This document shows positions 35,176 to 43,973 of a stretch of DNA of 64,000 bases, piece by piece. The DNA is from Hymenobacter tibetensis (lineage in GTDB: Bacteria > Bacteroidota > Bacteroidia > Cytophagales > Hymenobacteraceae). Numbering within the stretch: the stretch's first letter is position 1; every line of letters starts with the position of its first letter. The notes below the pieces were generated by a model. It made no database searches. It had not been told where the DNA came from and saw only the letters and a list, made by a program, of their open reading frames with translations. The position numbers were made by a program, and so were the translations under genes. Where the stretch lies: the NCBI RefSeq assembly GCF_022827545.1, contig NZ_CP094669.1, positions 1,330,001 through 1,394,000 of the forward strand, written 5' to 3'.

Positions 35176-35331
35176 GCAGCTTGTTGCCATTCCGGCACCA
35201 AAGAAGTATGGATCAGGGCAGTTAATACCCTCACCCAATTTACTGTCTCGCTCGGCATGGCACGCTTGCGAATTCATAAAAACTTGATGCGAATATAGTT
35301 GGCATAAACCTAAGTTAATTAGTAGGTTTGT

Positions 35332-35379
35332 AAAACCCGTCCTGTCTGGAAGTTCCAGCGCGGCGGGTTTCTTGTTTTT
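35332..35379 (+). terminator. Terminator after the PorD-like gene
   Basis: AAACCCG (35333-35339) pairs with CGGGTTT (35364-35370), with an inner CTGGA/TCCAG stem (35346-35350, 35354-35358), followed by CTTGTTTTT. It ends 34 bases before the recN start. Confidence 0.6.
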
Positions 35380-35413
35380 CAGCTACGGCCGATACGGGCC
35401 TTCATTTCATAGT

Positions 35414-37087
35414 ATGCTGGTTGATCTTCGCATCCGCAATTACGCTCTAATCGAGCAGCTGGAGCTGCGGCCTTCAGCGCTCCTCAACATTATAACCGGC
35501 GAAACTGGCGCCGGTAAATCCATTATGCTCGGGGCCATTGGGTTGCTGCTCGGCAACCGCGCCGACTCCCGCATGCTTTTCGACACCGAGAAGAAATGCG
35601 TGATTGAAGGGCAGTTTGATATCTCCAGCTATCAACTGCAAGACATATTCGAATCCGAGGATCTCGACTACGATACCCAGTGCATACTACGCCGCGAAAT
35701 CAGTCCGGCGGGCAAGTCCAGGGCCTTTGTGAACGACACGCCCGTGACGCTGGAAACGTTGCGCCACATCGGAGCCAACCTCATGGACATTCACTCCCAG
35801 CATGACACGCTGCTGCTCGGAGATGCTGTTTTTCAGCTAAACCTGCTGGACCTGTATGCTGGCTTGGTGCCCACGCGGGGCCAATACAGTGGCGCCTATC
35901 GGCAGTATCGTAAGCTGGAAGCTGATCTGAAATCCTTGGAAGACCAAGTAGCGCAGGCCAACAAGGAGCTGGATTACCATAGCTTTCTGCTAAATGAGCT
36001 GGAAGAGGCTCGCCTCGACAACGAACAGCAGGATGATCTGGAGCAGGAAGTGAAGCAGCTCGAACACGCCGAGGAAATCAAGTTCAAGCTCACGCACGCG
36101 CTGCAAAGCTTAAGTGAGGGCGAATACTGCGCTACCAGCAGCCTGAAAGATGCGGCTACACTGCTCGGCCAAATAGCACCCTATGCCGATACGTTCCGCG
36201 ACCTAAAGGAACGCCTCGACAGCTGCGTCATCGAAATAAATGACATTGCTGCTGAAGCTGAAGCGGCCGAGCGTCGTACGGAAGGCGACCCCGCCCGCAT
36301 CGACGAACTGCAAGGCCGCCTCAACGTCATCTACAACTTGCAACGCAAGCACCAAGTGCGTGACGTGGTGGCACTGCTTGCCGTTCGCGACGAATTGCGC
36401 GACAAAGTGAGTTCGGTGCTAAACCTCGACAAACAGATTTCTCGCCTGCGCCGCGACGCCGACGGAGCCTTAGCCACGGCCACCAAGCTGGCTACTCGGC
36501 TGTCGGAAGCTCGGCGCAAGAGCTTCCCAAAATTCGAGAAAGAATTAGTGGCCTTGCTAGCCGACTTGGGCATGCCGAACTCACGGCTGGTGGTACACCA
36601 CCAAGCGGGACCCTTGGCTGTGAGTGGCATGGATATCATCAGCATACTGTTCACAGCCAACAAAGGCGCGCAGCCCCAGACGCTGAGCAAAGCAGCGTCG
36701 GGCGGTGAGTTCTCGCGCCTGATGCTGTGCATCAAGTACATGCTAGCCGACAAAACTGCCTTGCCCACTATAGTATTCGACGAAATCGATACGGGTATCT
36801 CCGGAGAAATTGCCGTCAAAGTTGGCCGCATGATGCAGCAAATGGCCCACAAGCACCAGCTCATTGCCATTTCGCACCTGCCTCAAATGGCCGCGGCCGG
36901 CGACACGCATTACTTCGTGTACAAGCAGGACCGTGCCGACCGGACCATCAGCTGCATCCGGCAACTGAACCTAGACGAGCGTATCAGCGAAATAGCCCAT
37001 ATGATTGCCGGAGCCAACCCAAGCCAACACGCCTTCCAGAGTGCCCGCGAGCTGTTGGCGATGCGCGGCGAAGAATTGGTAGGGTAG
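35414..37087 (+). CDS. recN: DNA repair protein RecN
   Basis: RecN is an SMC-like ATPase that acts at double-strand breaks, bringing ends together in recombinational repair. From MLVDLRIRNYALIEQLELRP at 35414 the protein has 557 residues, the usual length. It has Walker A GETGAGKS, the DIHSQHDTLLL motif, a coiled-coil middle, the signature LSKAASGGEFSRLMLCIK, Walker B PTIVFDEIDTGISG and the ISHLPQMAAAGD switch. The longer frame to 35372 adds 14 residues and is not used. The gene is preceded by a terminator, so it probably has its own promoter. Confidence 0.95.
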   Translation: MLVDLRIRNYALIEQLELRPSALLNIITGETGAGKSIMLGAIGLLLGNRADSRMLFDTEKKCVIEGQFDISSYQLQDIFESEDLDYDTQCILRREISPAGKSRAFVNDTPVTLETLRHIGANLMDIHSQHDTLLLGDAVFQLNLLDLYAGLVPTRGQYSGAYRQYRKLEADLKSLEDQVAQANKELDYHSFLLNELEEARLDNEQQDDLEQEVKQLEHAEEIKFKLTHALQSLSEGEYCATSSLKDAATLLGQIAPYADTFRDLKERLDSCVIEINDIAAEAEAAERRTEGDPARIDELQGRLNVIYNLQRKHQVRDVVALLAVRDELRDKVSSVLNLDKQISRLRRDADGALATATKLATRLSEARRKSFPKFEKELVALLADLGMPNSRLVVHHQAGPLAVSGMDIISILFTANKGAQPQTLSKAASGGEFSRLMLCIKYMLADKTALPTIVFDEIDTGISGEIAVKVGRMMQQMAHKHQLIAISHLPQMAAAGDTHYFVYKQDRADRTISCIRQLNLDERISEIAHMIAGANPSQHAFQSARELLAMRGEELVG

Positions 37088-37103
37088 GGCAAGAAGTTGA
37101 AAC

Positions 37104-37188
37104 GTCATTCCGGCTGGCCGGAGAAACCTGAATAGTCGCTCTTGAAGCGCATTCGGATTCCTCCGGCCAGCCGGAATGACATTTTTTT
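37104..37188 (+). terminator. Perfect 20-base inverted repeat between recN and fabI, terminator-like
   Basis: GTCATTCCGGCTGGCCGGAG (37104-37123) and its exact inverse at 37161-37180 flank a loop of 37 bases, and ATTTTTTT follows on the plus strand. As a terminator it would end recN. The long loop and perfect 20-base arms also fit an interspersed palindromic element; the motif, including GGAATCC next to the right arm, looks like the kind of short repeat that is common between genes in this group. Confidence 0.75.
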
Positions 37189-37241
37189 ACCTCTTTTGTA
37201 ACTCCAACTACTCTCAACTGCTCAAACACTTCTTTCCCCAT

Positions 37242-38063
37242 ATGTCCAACAACATACTAGCTGGCAAGGTCGGCATCATTTCCGGCGCGCTCAACGAAGA
37301 ATCAATTGCCTGGAAAGTGGCGCTCAAAGCCCACGCCGAAGGAGCCCGCTTTGTGCTTACCAATGCGCCGCTAGCCATGCGCATGGGCGAAATCAACAAG
37401 CTATCCGAGCAGTGCAACGCCCCCATCATTCCGGCTGATGCCACCTCCATGGAAGACCTGGAGAAGCTGTTCAGCGGCGCCCAAGAGCACCTAGGCGGCA
37501 AGCTCGACTTCGTGCTGCACAGCATTGGTATGAGCGCCAACATCCGGAAGGGCAAGCACTACGGCGAGCTGAACTACGAGTGGTACCAGAAGACGCTCGA
37601 CGTGTCGGCGCTGTCGTTTCATAAGATGCTGGCCGTGGCTGAGAAGCAGGACGCCTTCAACGAGTGGGCCTCGGTCGTAGCCCTGAGCTACATTGCGGCC
37701 CAGCGTGCGTTCCTCGACTACACCGACATGTCGCAGGCAAAGGCTGTGCTGGAAAGCATTGCGCGTAGCTACGGCCAGCGCCTCGGCAAGCTCAAGAAAG
37801 TGCGCGTGAACACCATCAGCCAGTCGCCAACCAAAACCACGGCCGGTACCGGTATCAGTGGCTTCGATGCATTCTACGAGTATGCCGACCGCCTCTCGCC
37901 GCTGGGCAACGCCCCCGCCGAAGCCTGCGCCGACTACTGCGTAAGCCTGTTTTCGGATTTGACCCGCTACGTAACCATGCAAAACCTCATGCACGACGGC
38001 GGCTTCAGCACCACTGGTATTTCCGAGGAAATTGTGGAGCTGATTACGAAGTCTAATTCGTAA
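37242..38063 (+). CDS. fabI: Enoyl-[acyl-carrier-protein] reductase FabI
   Basis: FabI makes the last reduction in each round of fatty acid elongation, with NADH. From MSNNILAGKVGIISG at 37242 the protein has 273 residues. It is a short-chain dehydrogenase with GVISGALNEESIAW-like cofactor loop, VLHSIGMSAN, and the FabI-type active site Tyr-x6-Lys in YTDMSQAKAV, then RVNTISQSPTKTTAGTGI. The longer frame to 37176 adds 22 odd residues. It lies downstream of recN, separated by the inverted repeat. Confidence 0.95.
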   Translation: MSNNILAGKVGIISGALNEESIAWKVALKAHAEGARFVLTNAPLAMRMGEINKLSEQCNAPIIPADATSMEDLEKLFSGAQEHLGGKLDFVLHSIGMSANIRKGKHYGELNYEWYQKTLDVSALSFHKMLAVAEKQDAFNEWASVVALSYIAAQRAFLDYTDMSQAKAVLESIARSYGQRLGKLKKVRVNTISQSPTKTTAGTGISGFDAFYEYADRLSPLGNAPAEACADYCVSLFSDLTRYVTMQNLMHDGGFSTTGISEEIVELITKSNS

Positions 38064-38086
38064 ACCATCAACTCGATGAAAAGCAA

Positions 38087-38114
38087 AAGCCCGACCAGAT
38101 GGTCGGGCTTCTTT
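38087..38114. terminator. Terminator hairpin between fabI and a convergent lipoprotein gene
   Basis: AAGCCCGACCA (38087-38097) and TGGTCGGGCTT (38100-38110) form perfect arms, followed by CTTTATGC on the plus side and an A-rich flank for the minus strand (AAGCAAAAGC). The innermost pairs will be open because the loop is only two bases. Confidence 0.75.
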
Positions 38115-38144
38115 ATGCTTGAATATGTGGAAGTGTCAGCGAGG

Positions 38145-38864
38145 TTATTGCTTGATAAAAGGGACTTCTCGCACTTGTACCACAATTGTGTCGCCTGTGC
38201 GAAGCTGGTTAAGGACAGTGGTATTAAATATGTTTCGCACGCCGTTATACGCGTTACTACAATAACCTAGACCCTGCTGATTTTTAATCAGCCAGCTGAA
38301 GAAGGGCAACCGTAAATTGCCATCCTTGACAAGCAGCACTGAGGTAGGCCGGTATCGGCACTGTTGCGAAAAACCAGTAACAGGCGGAAGAGCCCGACAC
38401 CGCTTGTTGGGTAGCTCTAGCATCATATTCCGAGATAATTGTTCGCATCGGTCTGAAGACACAGAACTAGCTAGGTTTACGGAGTCAAACTCCGCTAGTA
38501 CAAAATGATCTTGCAAGCGGGATAGTATTTCAGCTTTCAGGATGTCAGGGCTACGCGGATCATTAGGCGCCATAGACACGAACGTCGCCTTATTGTCTGA
38601 ACTGATAGAGAGCGTAAGAGAATTGCCAGCGGGAACAGGAACGTCAATGCGCGAGAAGTAGGAACCCACCTGGTGTCGGCGGATAAATTTATCTATCAGC
38701 GTGTTGTTGTTTACCTGCCCGTTGCTAGTGTACATGTTGATAGCAGTGGCTACAATACGGTTCTCGGCCCGATACTCGCCGGGCAGGCTGAGTTCAGGTG
38801 CATCGTCTTTACCACAGGCACTGAACAGGAGTAGGCTAGATGCTAATAAGTAACTGTGCTTCAT
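38145..38864 (-). CDS. Hypothetical lipoprotein
   Basis: I do not recognise this 239-residue protein. It begins with a lipoprotein signal (lipobox FSAC, Cys17) followed by an Asp/Glu linker. Below that are strands such as PGEYRAENRIVATAINMY, SLTLSISSDNKATFVSM, and a cluster of cysteines (DRCEQ, NKRCR, QQCRY, GYCSN) at about residues 140-200, which could form disulfides in the periplasm. A beta-sandwich fold is plausible. The gene is alone and converges on fabI. Confidence 0.78.
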   Translation of the reverse strand: MKHSYLLASSLLLFSACGKDDAPELSLPGEYRAENRIVATAINMYTSNGQVNNNTLIDKFIRRHQVGSYFSRIDVPVPAGNSLTLSISSDNKATFVSMAPNDPRSPDILKAEILSRLQDHFVLAEFDSVNLASSVSSDRCEQLSRNMMLELPNKRCRALPPVTGFSQQCRYRPTSVLLVKDGNLRLPFFSWLIKNQQGLGYCSNAYNGVRNIFNTTVLNQLRTGDTIVVQVREVPFIKQ

Positions 38865-39135
38865 ATACAGAAGAAAAATAAGGCATTGTATGGCTTGCAG
38901 GATAGCGCAGCAAAATACAATATTCTCTGCGTAGTAGGGCTAAAGCGGCCTGTTTTGTAGCATTCTGCAAGGACGCTGTAGGCTAGGTATGAAGGCTAAC
39001 TGACACCGTTATTTTTAAGCGAAAAGTGACCTCCAAGTGAGAGGGAAAGCCTATAGTTACCAAGCTCGTCTGCATCCTGCTAGAGGCTAAGTCGTAGGAA
39101 GGGGGGCCGGCTCACTAGCTACCCGGCCTTTCCTT

Positions 39136-40449
39136 ATGCCACAAATCATTCGCGACCCTAAGTTCGACAGCACGTTAGATGTGCTTCGCCAGGGATATAC
39201 CTTCTTATATGACCGCAGCCGGAAGTTCGATTCCGACATTTTCCAGATTCGTTTGATGGGTATGAAGGCTATCTGCCTGCATGGGCCCGAGGCTGCGGAA
39301 CTGTTCTACGACCCAGAATACTTCATCCGCAAGGGAGCCATTCCACGGCGGGTGCAAACCACCCTGATGGGCGTGGATGCTATCCAGACGCGAGACAACG
39401 GGGAGCATCGTTGCCGCAAAGAGCTATTCATGTCGCTGATGACGCCGGAAAGCCGGCAGCGGCTCATGGGGCTGCTAGCCAAGGAGTGGCAACGGTACGC
39501 CCAAAAGTGGGAGCAGATAGAGCAGGTGGTATTGTTCAACGAGGTGCAGGAGATATTGTGCCGAGCCGCCTGCGCCTGGGCTGGCGTGCCCTTGCAGGAC
39601 GAAGAAGTGCCGACCAGGGCGCGGGAATTTGGCAACATGGTAGACGGGTTTGGCGGCGTTGGTCCGCGGCACTGGCGCGGCAAGCAAGCCCGCATACGTG
39701 GGGAGAAATGGATGCGCGGTATTATTCGGGCTATTCGCGCTGGCGAGCTACAACCCACAGTAGACACGGCGGCCTACAAAGTGGCCTGGCACCGGGAGCC
39801 CGACGGCAAGCTGTTGGATGTGCAGATGGCTGCTATTGAACTGATGAATGCGGTGCGGCCCATTGTGGCTATTGCCACGTACATCACCTTCGCTGCGGTT
39901 GCCTTGCACGAATATTCACCGTATCGGCAGCGGCTGCGCAATTCCTCGGAAGACTACGCCGAACTGTTCGTACAGGAGGTGCGGCGCTATTTCCCGTTTA
40001 CTCCTTTTGTAGGAGCCATTGTCCGCGACGATTTCACGTGGCACGACTTTCACTTTCCCAAAGGCACAATGGTGCTGCTGGATGTATACGGCGCCAACCG
40101 CGACGAGCGGTGGTGGCAAGACCCGGAAGTTTTCTGGCCCGACCGGTTTCGCCACTGGCAAGACAACGCCTACGATTTTATCCCGCAGGGGGGCGGCGAC
40201 TTTCTTACTGGCCACCGTTGCGCTGGAGAGTGGATTACGATTGAAGTTATGAAGCAGGCCGTGCATTTTCTCAACGACGGCATTACGTATGATGTCCCGG
40301 CCCAAGACCTACGCTACGACCTAACTCGTATGCCGACGCTACCTGCCAGCGGCTTTCTTATGACTCGCGTGCACCGGACCGGCAAAGCAGCTCCAGTTGC
40401 TGCTGCTGCCCCCGCAGCCACCGGAGGATGCCCGTTTCACCACGGCTAA
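39136..40449 (+). CDS. CYP152-type cytochrome P450 (fatty acid peroxygenase-like)
   Basis: The 437-residue protein belongs to the peroxygenase class of P450s that use hydrogen peroxide to hydroxylate or decarboxylate fatty acids. The diagnostic Arg-Pro pair of the I helix is Arg241-Pro242 in NAVRPIVAIATYITF, the position where Bacillus P450-BS-beta has its carboxylate-binding Arg242. ExxR is in VQEVRRYFPFTPFVGA, and the haem ligand is Cys362 in the TGHRCAGE loop after FIPQGGGD. The C-terminus is an Ala/Pro linker ending in GGCPFHHG. No redoxin partner gene adjoins it, as expected for a peroxygenase. The lipase gene next door converges with it. Confidence 0.93.
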   Translation: MPQIIRDPKFDSTLDVLRQGYTFLYDRSRKFDSDIFQIRLMGMKAICLHGPEAAELFYDPEYFIRKGAIPRRVQTTLMGVDAIQTRDNGEHRCRKELFMSLMTPESRQRLMGLLAKEWQRYAQKWEQIEQVVLFNEVQEILCRAACAWAGVPLQDEEVPTRAREFGNMVDGFGGVGPRHWRGKQARIRGEKWMRGIIRAIRAGELQPTVDTAAYKVAWHREPDGKLLDVQMAAIELMNAVRPIVAIATYITFAAVALHEYSPYRQRLRNSSEDYAELFVQEVRRYFPFTPFVGAIVRDDFTWHDFHFPKGTMVLLDVYGANRDERWWQDPEVFWPDRFRHWQDNAYDFIPQGGGDFLTGHRCAGEWITIEVMKQAVHFLNDGITYDVPAQDLRYDLTRMPTLPASGFLMTRVHRTGKAAPVAAAAPAATGGCPFHHG

Positions 40450-40485
40450 ACAGGTACAGACAGTGGTAGGTAAGACAAACGTTGC

Positions 40486-41586
40486 TCAAGGCAGCTTCTC
40501 GGCCAGGTAATAATAGGGTTCAAACAGATGATGGCGGAAGATCTTGCCTTCCTCGTCGGGGAACAGTTGGTAGTAGGGCTTGTCGGCGGCTAGAACAATG
40601 GTGGAGCCGGTCCGCACGTAGTGGCTGCTTGGGTAATAGGAGGAGGGCTGGTAGCCCGGCAATTGCTTGGTTACCTGCTTGCCTACCAAAGTGCCTAGGT
40701 ATTTCTGGTAGGCCCGTTGTGCCTTGCGGGTTGGGCGCTCCAACTGGTTGTAGAGGTAGCGTAGCACCAGGCGCTGAGAAAACTTCTGCTTACCAATTGT
40801 GTGCTTGGCGCCTACAAAAGGATTGGTTGGATTGAAGTCTTGAATGGTCTGGATGGAAATAGGTACTTCTGGCACCCAGTCGGCGGAGTTTACCACGTTG
40901 CAGGCCCAACTCCCTAGCGCGGTCTGGGCCTGCGCTTCGTAGTCGTAGGCGTAATAGAGGTTACCGGGTTTGGGGCCAGCACTGCAATAGGTCTTCAGCC
41001 TGATGTCAGCGGGAAGCTTTTGTTGGCGCTGCAGGGCGCGCACATGAGAGGTAAGTAAGTAGGCAATGCCACCTCCCTGGCTATGCCCCATCACCACAAC
41101 ATCCCGAATGCCCCGGCGGTAGCAGGAGTCAAGCTGCTGCACAATGCCATCGGAAAGATAAGCCATGCCTAAAAGCCAGCCGGCGTGCACCGCTGCCTGC
41201 GGATGGCTAGACAATTCGTACGGAAAAGTGCGGGACGGCGAAAGGCGTAGCTCCCCCTTAGCAGGCAGCATGGCCGCATAGAAATTCTCCAGCCAGCTAA
41301 CCGAGTTGGCCGTGGTGCCCCGGATGCTTACCACCGCTACCGAATCGGGGCTGGTCCACAGTTCCCAGCTGTTGTCGAGGCCGAGCACCGGGGAACGGTA
41401 GGCTCTGCGAAATCGGCTAGGACGCGGAATCTTGCCGAAAAACGACGTGTCGGCCATGCGGGCGTGCAAGCGCAACAGCTCCAAGTATTCGGCCTTCTCG
41501 AAACCAGGCCGCAGGGGACGTGCCTGCGCAACTTGCGTTAGGGCAAGCAGCGCTACTAGCCAGCAGAGTAGTGAGGATGGTTTCAT
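40486..41586 (-). CDS. Exported class 3 lipase family protein
   Basis: The 366-residue protein has a signal peptide (SSLLCWLVALLALTQVAQA) and the class 3 lipase fold, with an N-terminal SIRGTTANSVSWLENFYA loop, the nucleophile Ser in VVMGHSQGGGIAYL, and a later PGNLYYAYDYE and SADWVPEVPISIQ with the acid and histidine region. The start at 41586 is used, not 41613. It may act on envelope or outside lipids. It is convergent with the P450 gene, 36 bases away. Confidence 0.88.
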   Translation of the reverse strand: MKPSSLLCWLVALLALTQVAQARPLRPGFEKAEYLELLRLHARMADTSFFGKIPRPSRFRRAYRSPVLGLDNSWELWTSPDSVAVVSIRGTTANSVSWLENFYAAMLPAKGELRLSPSRTFPYELSSHPQAAVHAGWLLGMAYLSDGIVQQLDSCYRRGIRDVVVMGHSQGGGIAYLLTSHVRALQRQQKLPADIRLKTYCSAGPKPGNLYYAYDYEAQAQTALGSWACNVVNSADWVPEVPISIQTIQDFNPTNPFVGAKHTIGKQKFSQRLVLRYLYNQLERPTRKAQRAYQKYLGTLVGKQVTKQLPGYQPSSYYPSSHYVRTGSTIVLAADKPYYQLFPDEEGKIFRHHLFEPYYYLAEKLP

Positions 41587-41880
41587 ATGGCCAATAAGAG
41601 GAGGTATGCGCAAGCAGCTACTTACTTAGTGCCTGCTTTCAGCTACATAAAGCCTAAACAAACGAGCTTGTTTTTAGGGAAGTCCGTGGGGGAGAAGCTT
41701 GAAACCAGCAGGATGTTGGACTTCATCCAAGGCTATACGGGCGCTGCTCAGTTATAGGAGAAGGATGCGGTAGCGCATCTCAACCGTAGATTATAAGCCA
41801 ATAACCTTCCCGAAAAGGGGCCGTTGAATGGAATTACTATCGATAAATCAAGCAACTCCCATTCTCAATTCCCCGGCGCT

Positions 41881-42297
41881 ATGCAGTCGCAACATTCCCT
41901 CGAAGACGTATTAAACACGCAGCAAAAGAAGTTGGCTTTCTTTCAGAATCTGATGTTGGTGGCCGCCGCCGATGGCCAGCTAGACGAACAGGAAGGACAG
42001 TTTCTGGTGCAAATAGGCGACCGGCTTGGGTTGTCGGCTAAAGAAGTGCAGCCCATTGCTGACAACCTGCAGGTGCTTAGCTTTATAGTGCCATCAGAAG
42101 GCATTCAACGGACTTTGGAGCTGCAAACGTTGGTGCAGATGATGTTGCAAGACGGCGAAATTGACCCGCGCGAATATGGCCTCTGTATGGAGTACGCCAA
42201 CCGCATCGGGTACAGCAAAGGCATTCTGGACGACATGGTGAGCCAACTGACCGGCAACGGACCCGTGACCAACCCGAACCCACCAACTGTAAGCTAA
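41881..42297 (+). CDS. TerB-like helical protein
   Basis: This 138-residue protein is all-helical and resembles the tellurite-resistance TerB domain: FFQNLMLVAAADGQLDEQEGQFL, then a second half with LVQMMLQDGEIDPREY that mirrors the first, including the acidic DGxLDxxE pattern. TerB domains bind metal ions or partner proteins. ATG at 41881 is preferred to the TTG at 41824. No other ter genes are near, so the function is open. Confidence 0.72.
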   Translation: MQSQHSLEDVLNTQQKKLAFFQNLMLVAAADGQLDEQEGQFLVQIGDRLGLSAKEVQPIADNLQVLSFIVPSEGIQRTLELQTLVQMMLQDGEIDPREYGLCMEYANRIGYSKGILDDMVSQLTGNGPVTNPNPPTVS

Positions 42298-42325
42298 CCG
42301 AAACTTCGGAAGCTACGAACACCAT

Positions 42326-42405
42326 ACATCCTGCTTCGTGGGCTTACTTCTGGACGTACTGCTGCTGTCAGTGCACCTTCCAGGTAGGCCTACGGAGCAG
42401 GATGT
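42326..42405. repeat. Inverted repeat between convergent genes
   Basis: Positions 42326-42343 and 42388-42405 pair over 18 positions, with two G-U pairs if transcribed on the plus strand, around a 44-base loop. It sits between the TerB-like gene (ends 42297) and the convergent gene ending at 42426. It may terminate transcription or be part of a dispersed repeat family; there is no T run beside it. Confidence 0.6.
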
Positions 42406-42425
42406 AGTGTTTAGGAGTACAGCGG

Positions 42426-43124
42426 TTAGTTTTCTTCTTCAACTAGCGCATCGGCCTGCGTGGTGGCTTCATAGGAATCTGCGTATTTGAAATCGTCCAG
42501 CCAGTAAGCTGAACTCACAACTTCTAGCGTGATACTGGAGGCTTCTTGTTTCACGGTGCGAAGCTGCCACACAATGTCTTTTGCTTCGGGAAAACTGGTG
42601 CCTGCTAGCTGCTCTCCGAAAAGGCGTTTGAGCAGGGTATTATCGGGCATGCCTTGGGCCAGCAGGCGCAGAAGCGGAGCCTCGGGTTGCGCTTCGAACA
42701 AGGATATACTCTCCGCGTCTTCCGCGGTGAGCTGCACTTGAAACTGAACTGCTTCAGCCCGCGGGAATTTGCCGTTGTAGGCTTCGTAGAGCAGTTGGGT
42801 GGCTTTATAGAACCCTTGGTGCTGGCTCAGCTCAGGGTTTTCTTCCCACAGCTTTTCGGTAAGCATCTGGTGCGCTAGGTTCTCGATTTGACCACTAGTG
42901 AGCTGCTCAGAGAAAAGGTAGCCAAGAACGAGTTGCGCCGCTTCAGTGGGCTCCAAGTCGGTCAGTGACATTAGGCACATGGCTTTGAGTTCGGCTGGCT
43001 CTATTTCGTCGGGATTGTCGTAGCCGGTTTCCCGCAACAGGTCTTTGTAGTCTTGGTTTTGCCAAGAATCGGGCAACTCAGTGAGAGAATCAAAAGACAA
43101 ACGCTCTACGGTGAAGTTCTTCAT
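42426..43124 (-). CDS. Hypothetical cytosolic protein
   Basis: I do not recognise this 232-residue acidic protein. From MKNFTVERLSFDSL at 43124 it is mostly helical with a few strands (VQFQVQLTAEDAES, ASSITLEVVSSAYWL). There is no signal or membrane helix. The longer frame to 43160 adds 12 residues and is less likely. Codon use is normal. Confidence 0.7.
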   Translation of the reverse strand: MKNFTVERLSFDSLTELPDSWQNQDYKDLLRETGYDNPDEIEPAELKAMCLMSLTDLEPTEAAQLVLGYLFSEQLTSGQIENLAHQMLTEKLWEENPELSQHQGFYKATQLLYEAYNGKFPRAEAVQFQVQLTAEDAESISLFEAQPEAPLLRLLAQGMPDNTLLKRLFGEQLAGTSFPEAKDIVWQLRTVKQEASSITLEVVSSAYWLDDFKYADSYEATTQADALVEEEN

Positions 43125-43346
43125 GGAGAATGTAAACGGGTTGCAGCCATTGATGGCCATTAAAAGGCGCTGTAGTTGCGCTTTATGCGCTGTTTACGAC
43201 TGAGCTCAATAAATACACATGTTATTTTGAGAATAAAGCCTACGAGCACTAGTTCAGCTTCCCGCTCAAGCGGAACGAGCGTATATAGTAAGCAGGCAAT
43301 TTTCTATTTTGCAGCCCACCAGTGAGCTTATAAAGCTGCCAGCATC

Positions 43347-43973
43347 ATGGATATTCAGCAAGCGTACAATGCCTGGGCTGCCACCTACGACACGGTCCGT
43401 AACAGAACGCGCGACTTAGAGGCACATGCCATCCAAACGGTGCTGCACGACACTACTGCTGAGGAAATACTGGAGCTAGGCTGCGGTACGGGCAAGAATA
43501 CCGCGTGGCTAGCCTCCAAAGCCACCCACGTCACGGCCGTAGACTTCTCGCACGAAATGATGGCCAAAGCTCAAGCGAAGTTGCCCTTGCCTACTATAAC
43601 CTACAAGCAAGGCGATATCACGCACGGGTGGCACTTTGTGGAGCAGCCCGCCAACCTTATAACGTGCAGCCTGATCTTAGAGCACATCCAAGACCTCGGC
43701 TTCGTCTTCGGGCAAGCCTACCAGGCACTCCACCCCAATGGCCTGCTGTACATCGGCGAGTTGCACCCATTCAAACAATACCAAGGCACAAAAGCCCGCT
43801 TCGACACCGAGACAGGCTTGTTTGAACTAGAGTGCTACGTGCACCACTTGTCCGACTACACCGAAAACGCCCGCCAGCACAACTTCACTTGTGTAGCGCT
43901 GCAGGAGTGGTTCGATGACGACAACCGCAGCGGGGTACCGCGCATAGTCTCGTTTCTGTTCCGAAAAGGGTAG
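43347..43973 (+). CDS. Class I SAM-dependent methyltransferase
   Basis: The 208-residue cytosolic protein has the Rossmann methyltransferase fold: an N-terminal YNAWAATYDTVRNRTR helix, motif I EILELGCGTGKNT (SAM-binding GxGxG, residues about 36-48), then VTAVDFSHEMM, and ITCSLILEHIQDLGFVF. It is likely to methylate a small molecule or an RNA; no neighbour points to which. The codon use and base composition fit the genome. Confidence 0.9.
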   Translation: MDIQQAYNAWAATYDTVRNRTRDLEAHAIQTVLHDTTAEEILELGCGTGKNTAWLASKATHVTAVDFSHEMMAKAQAKLPLPTITYKQGDITHGWHFVEQPANLITCSLILEHIQDLGFVFGQAYQALHPNGLLYIGELHPFKQYQGTKARFDTETGLFELECYVHHLSDYTENARQHNFTCVALQEWFDDDNRSGVPRIVSFLFRKG

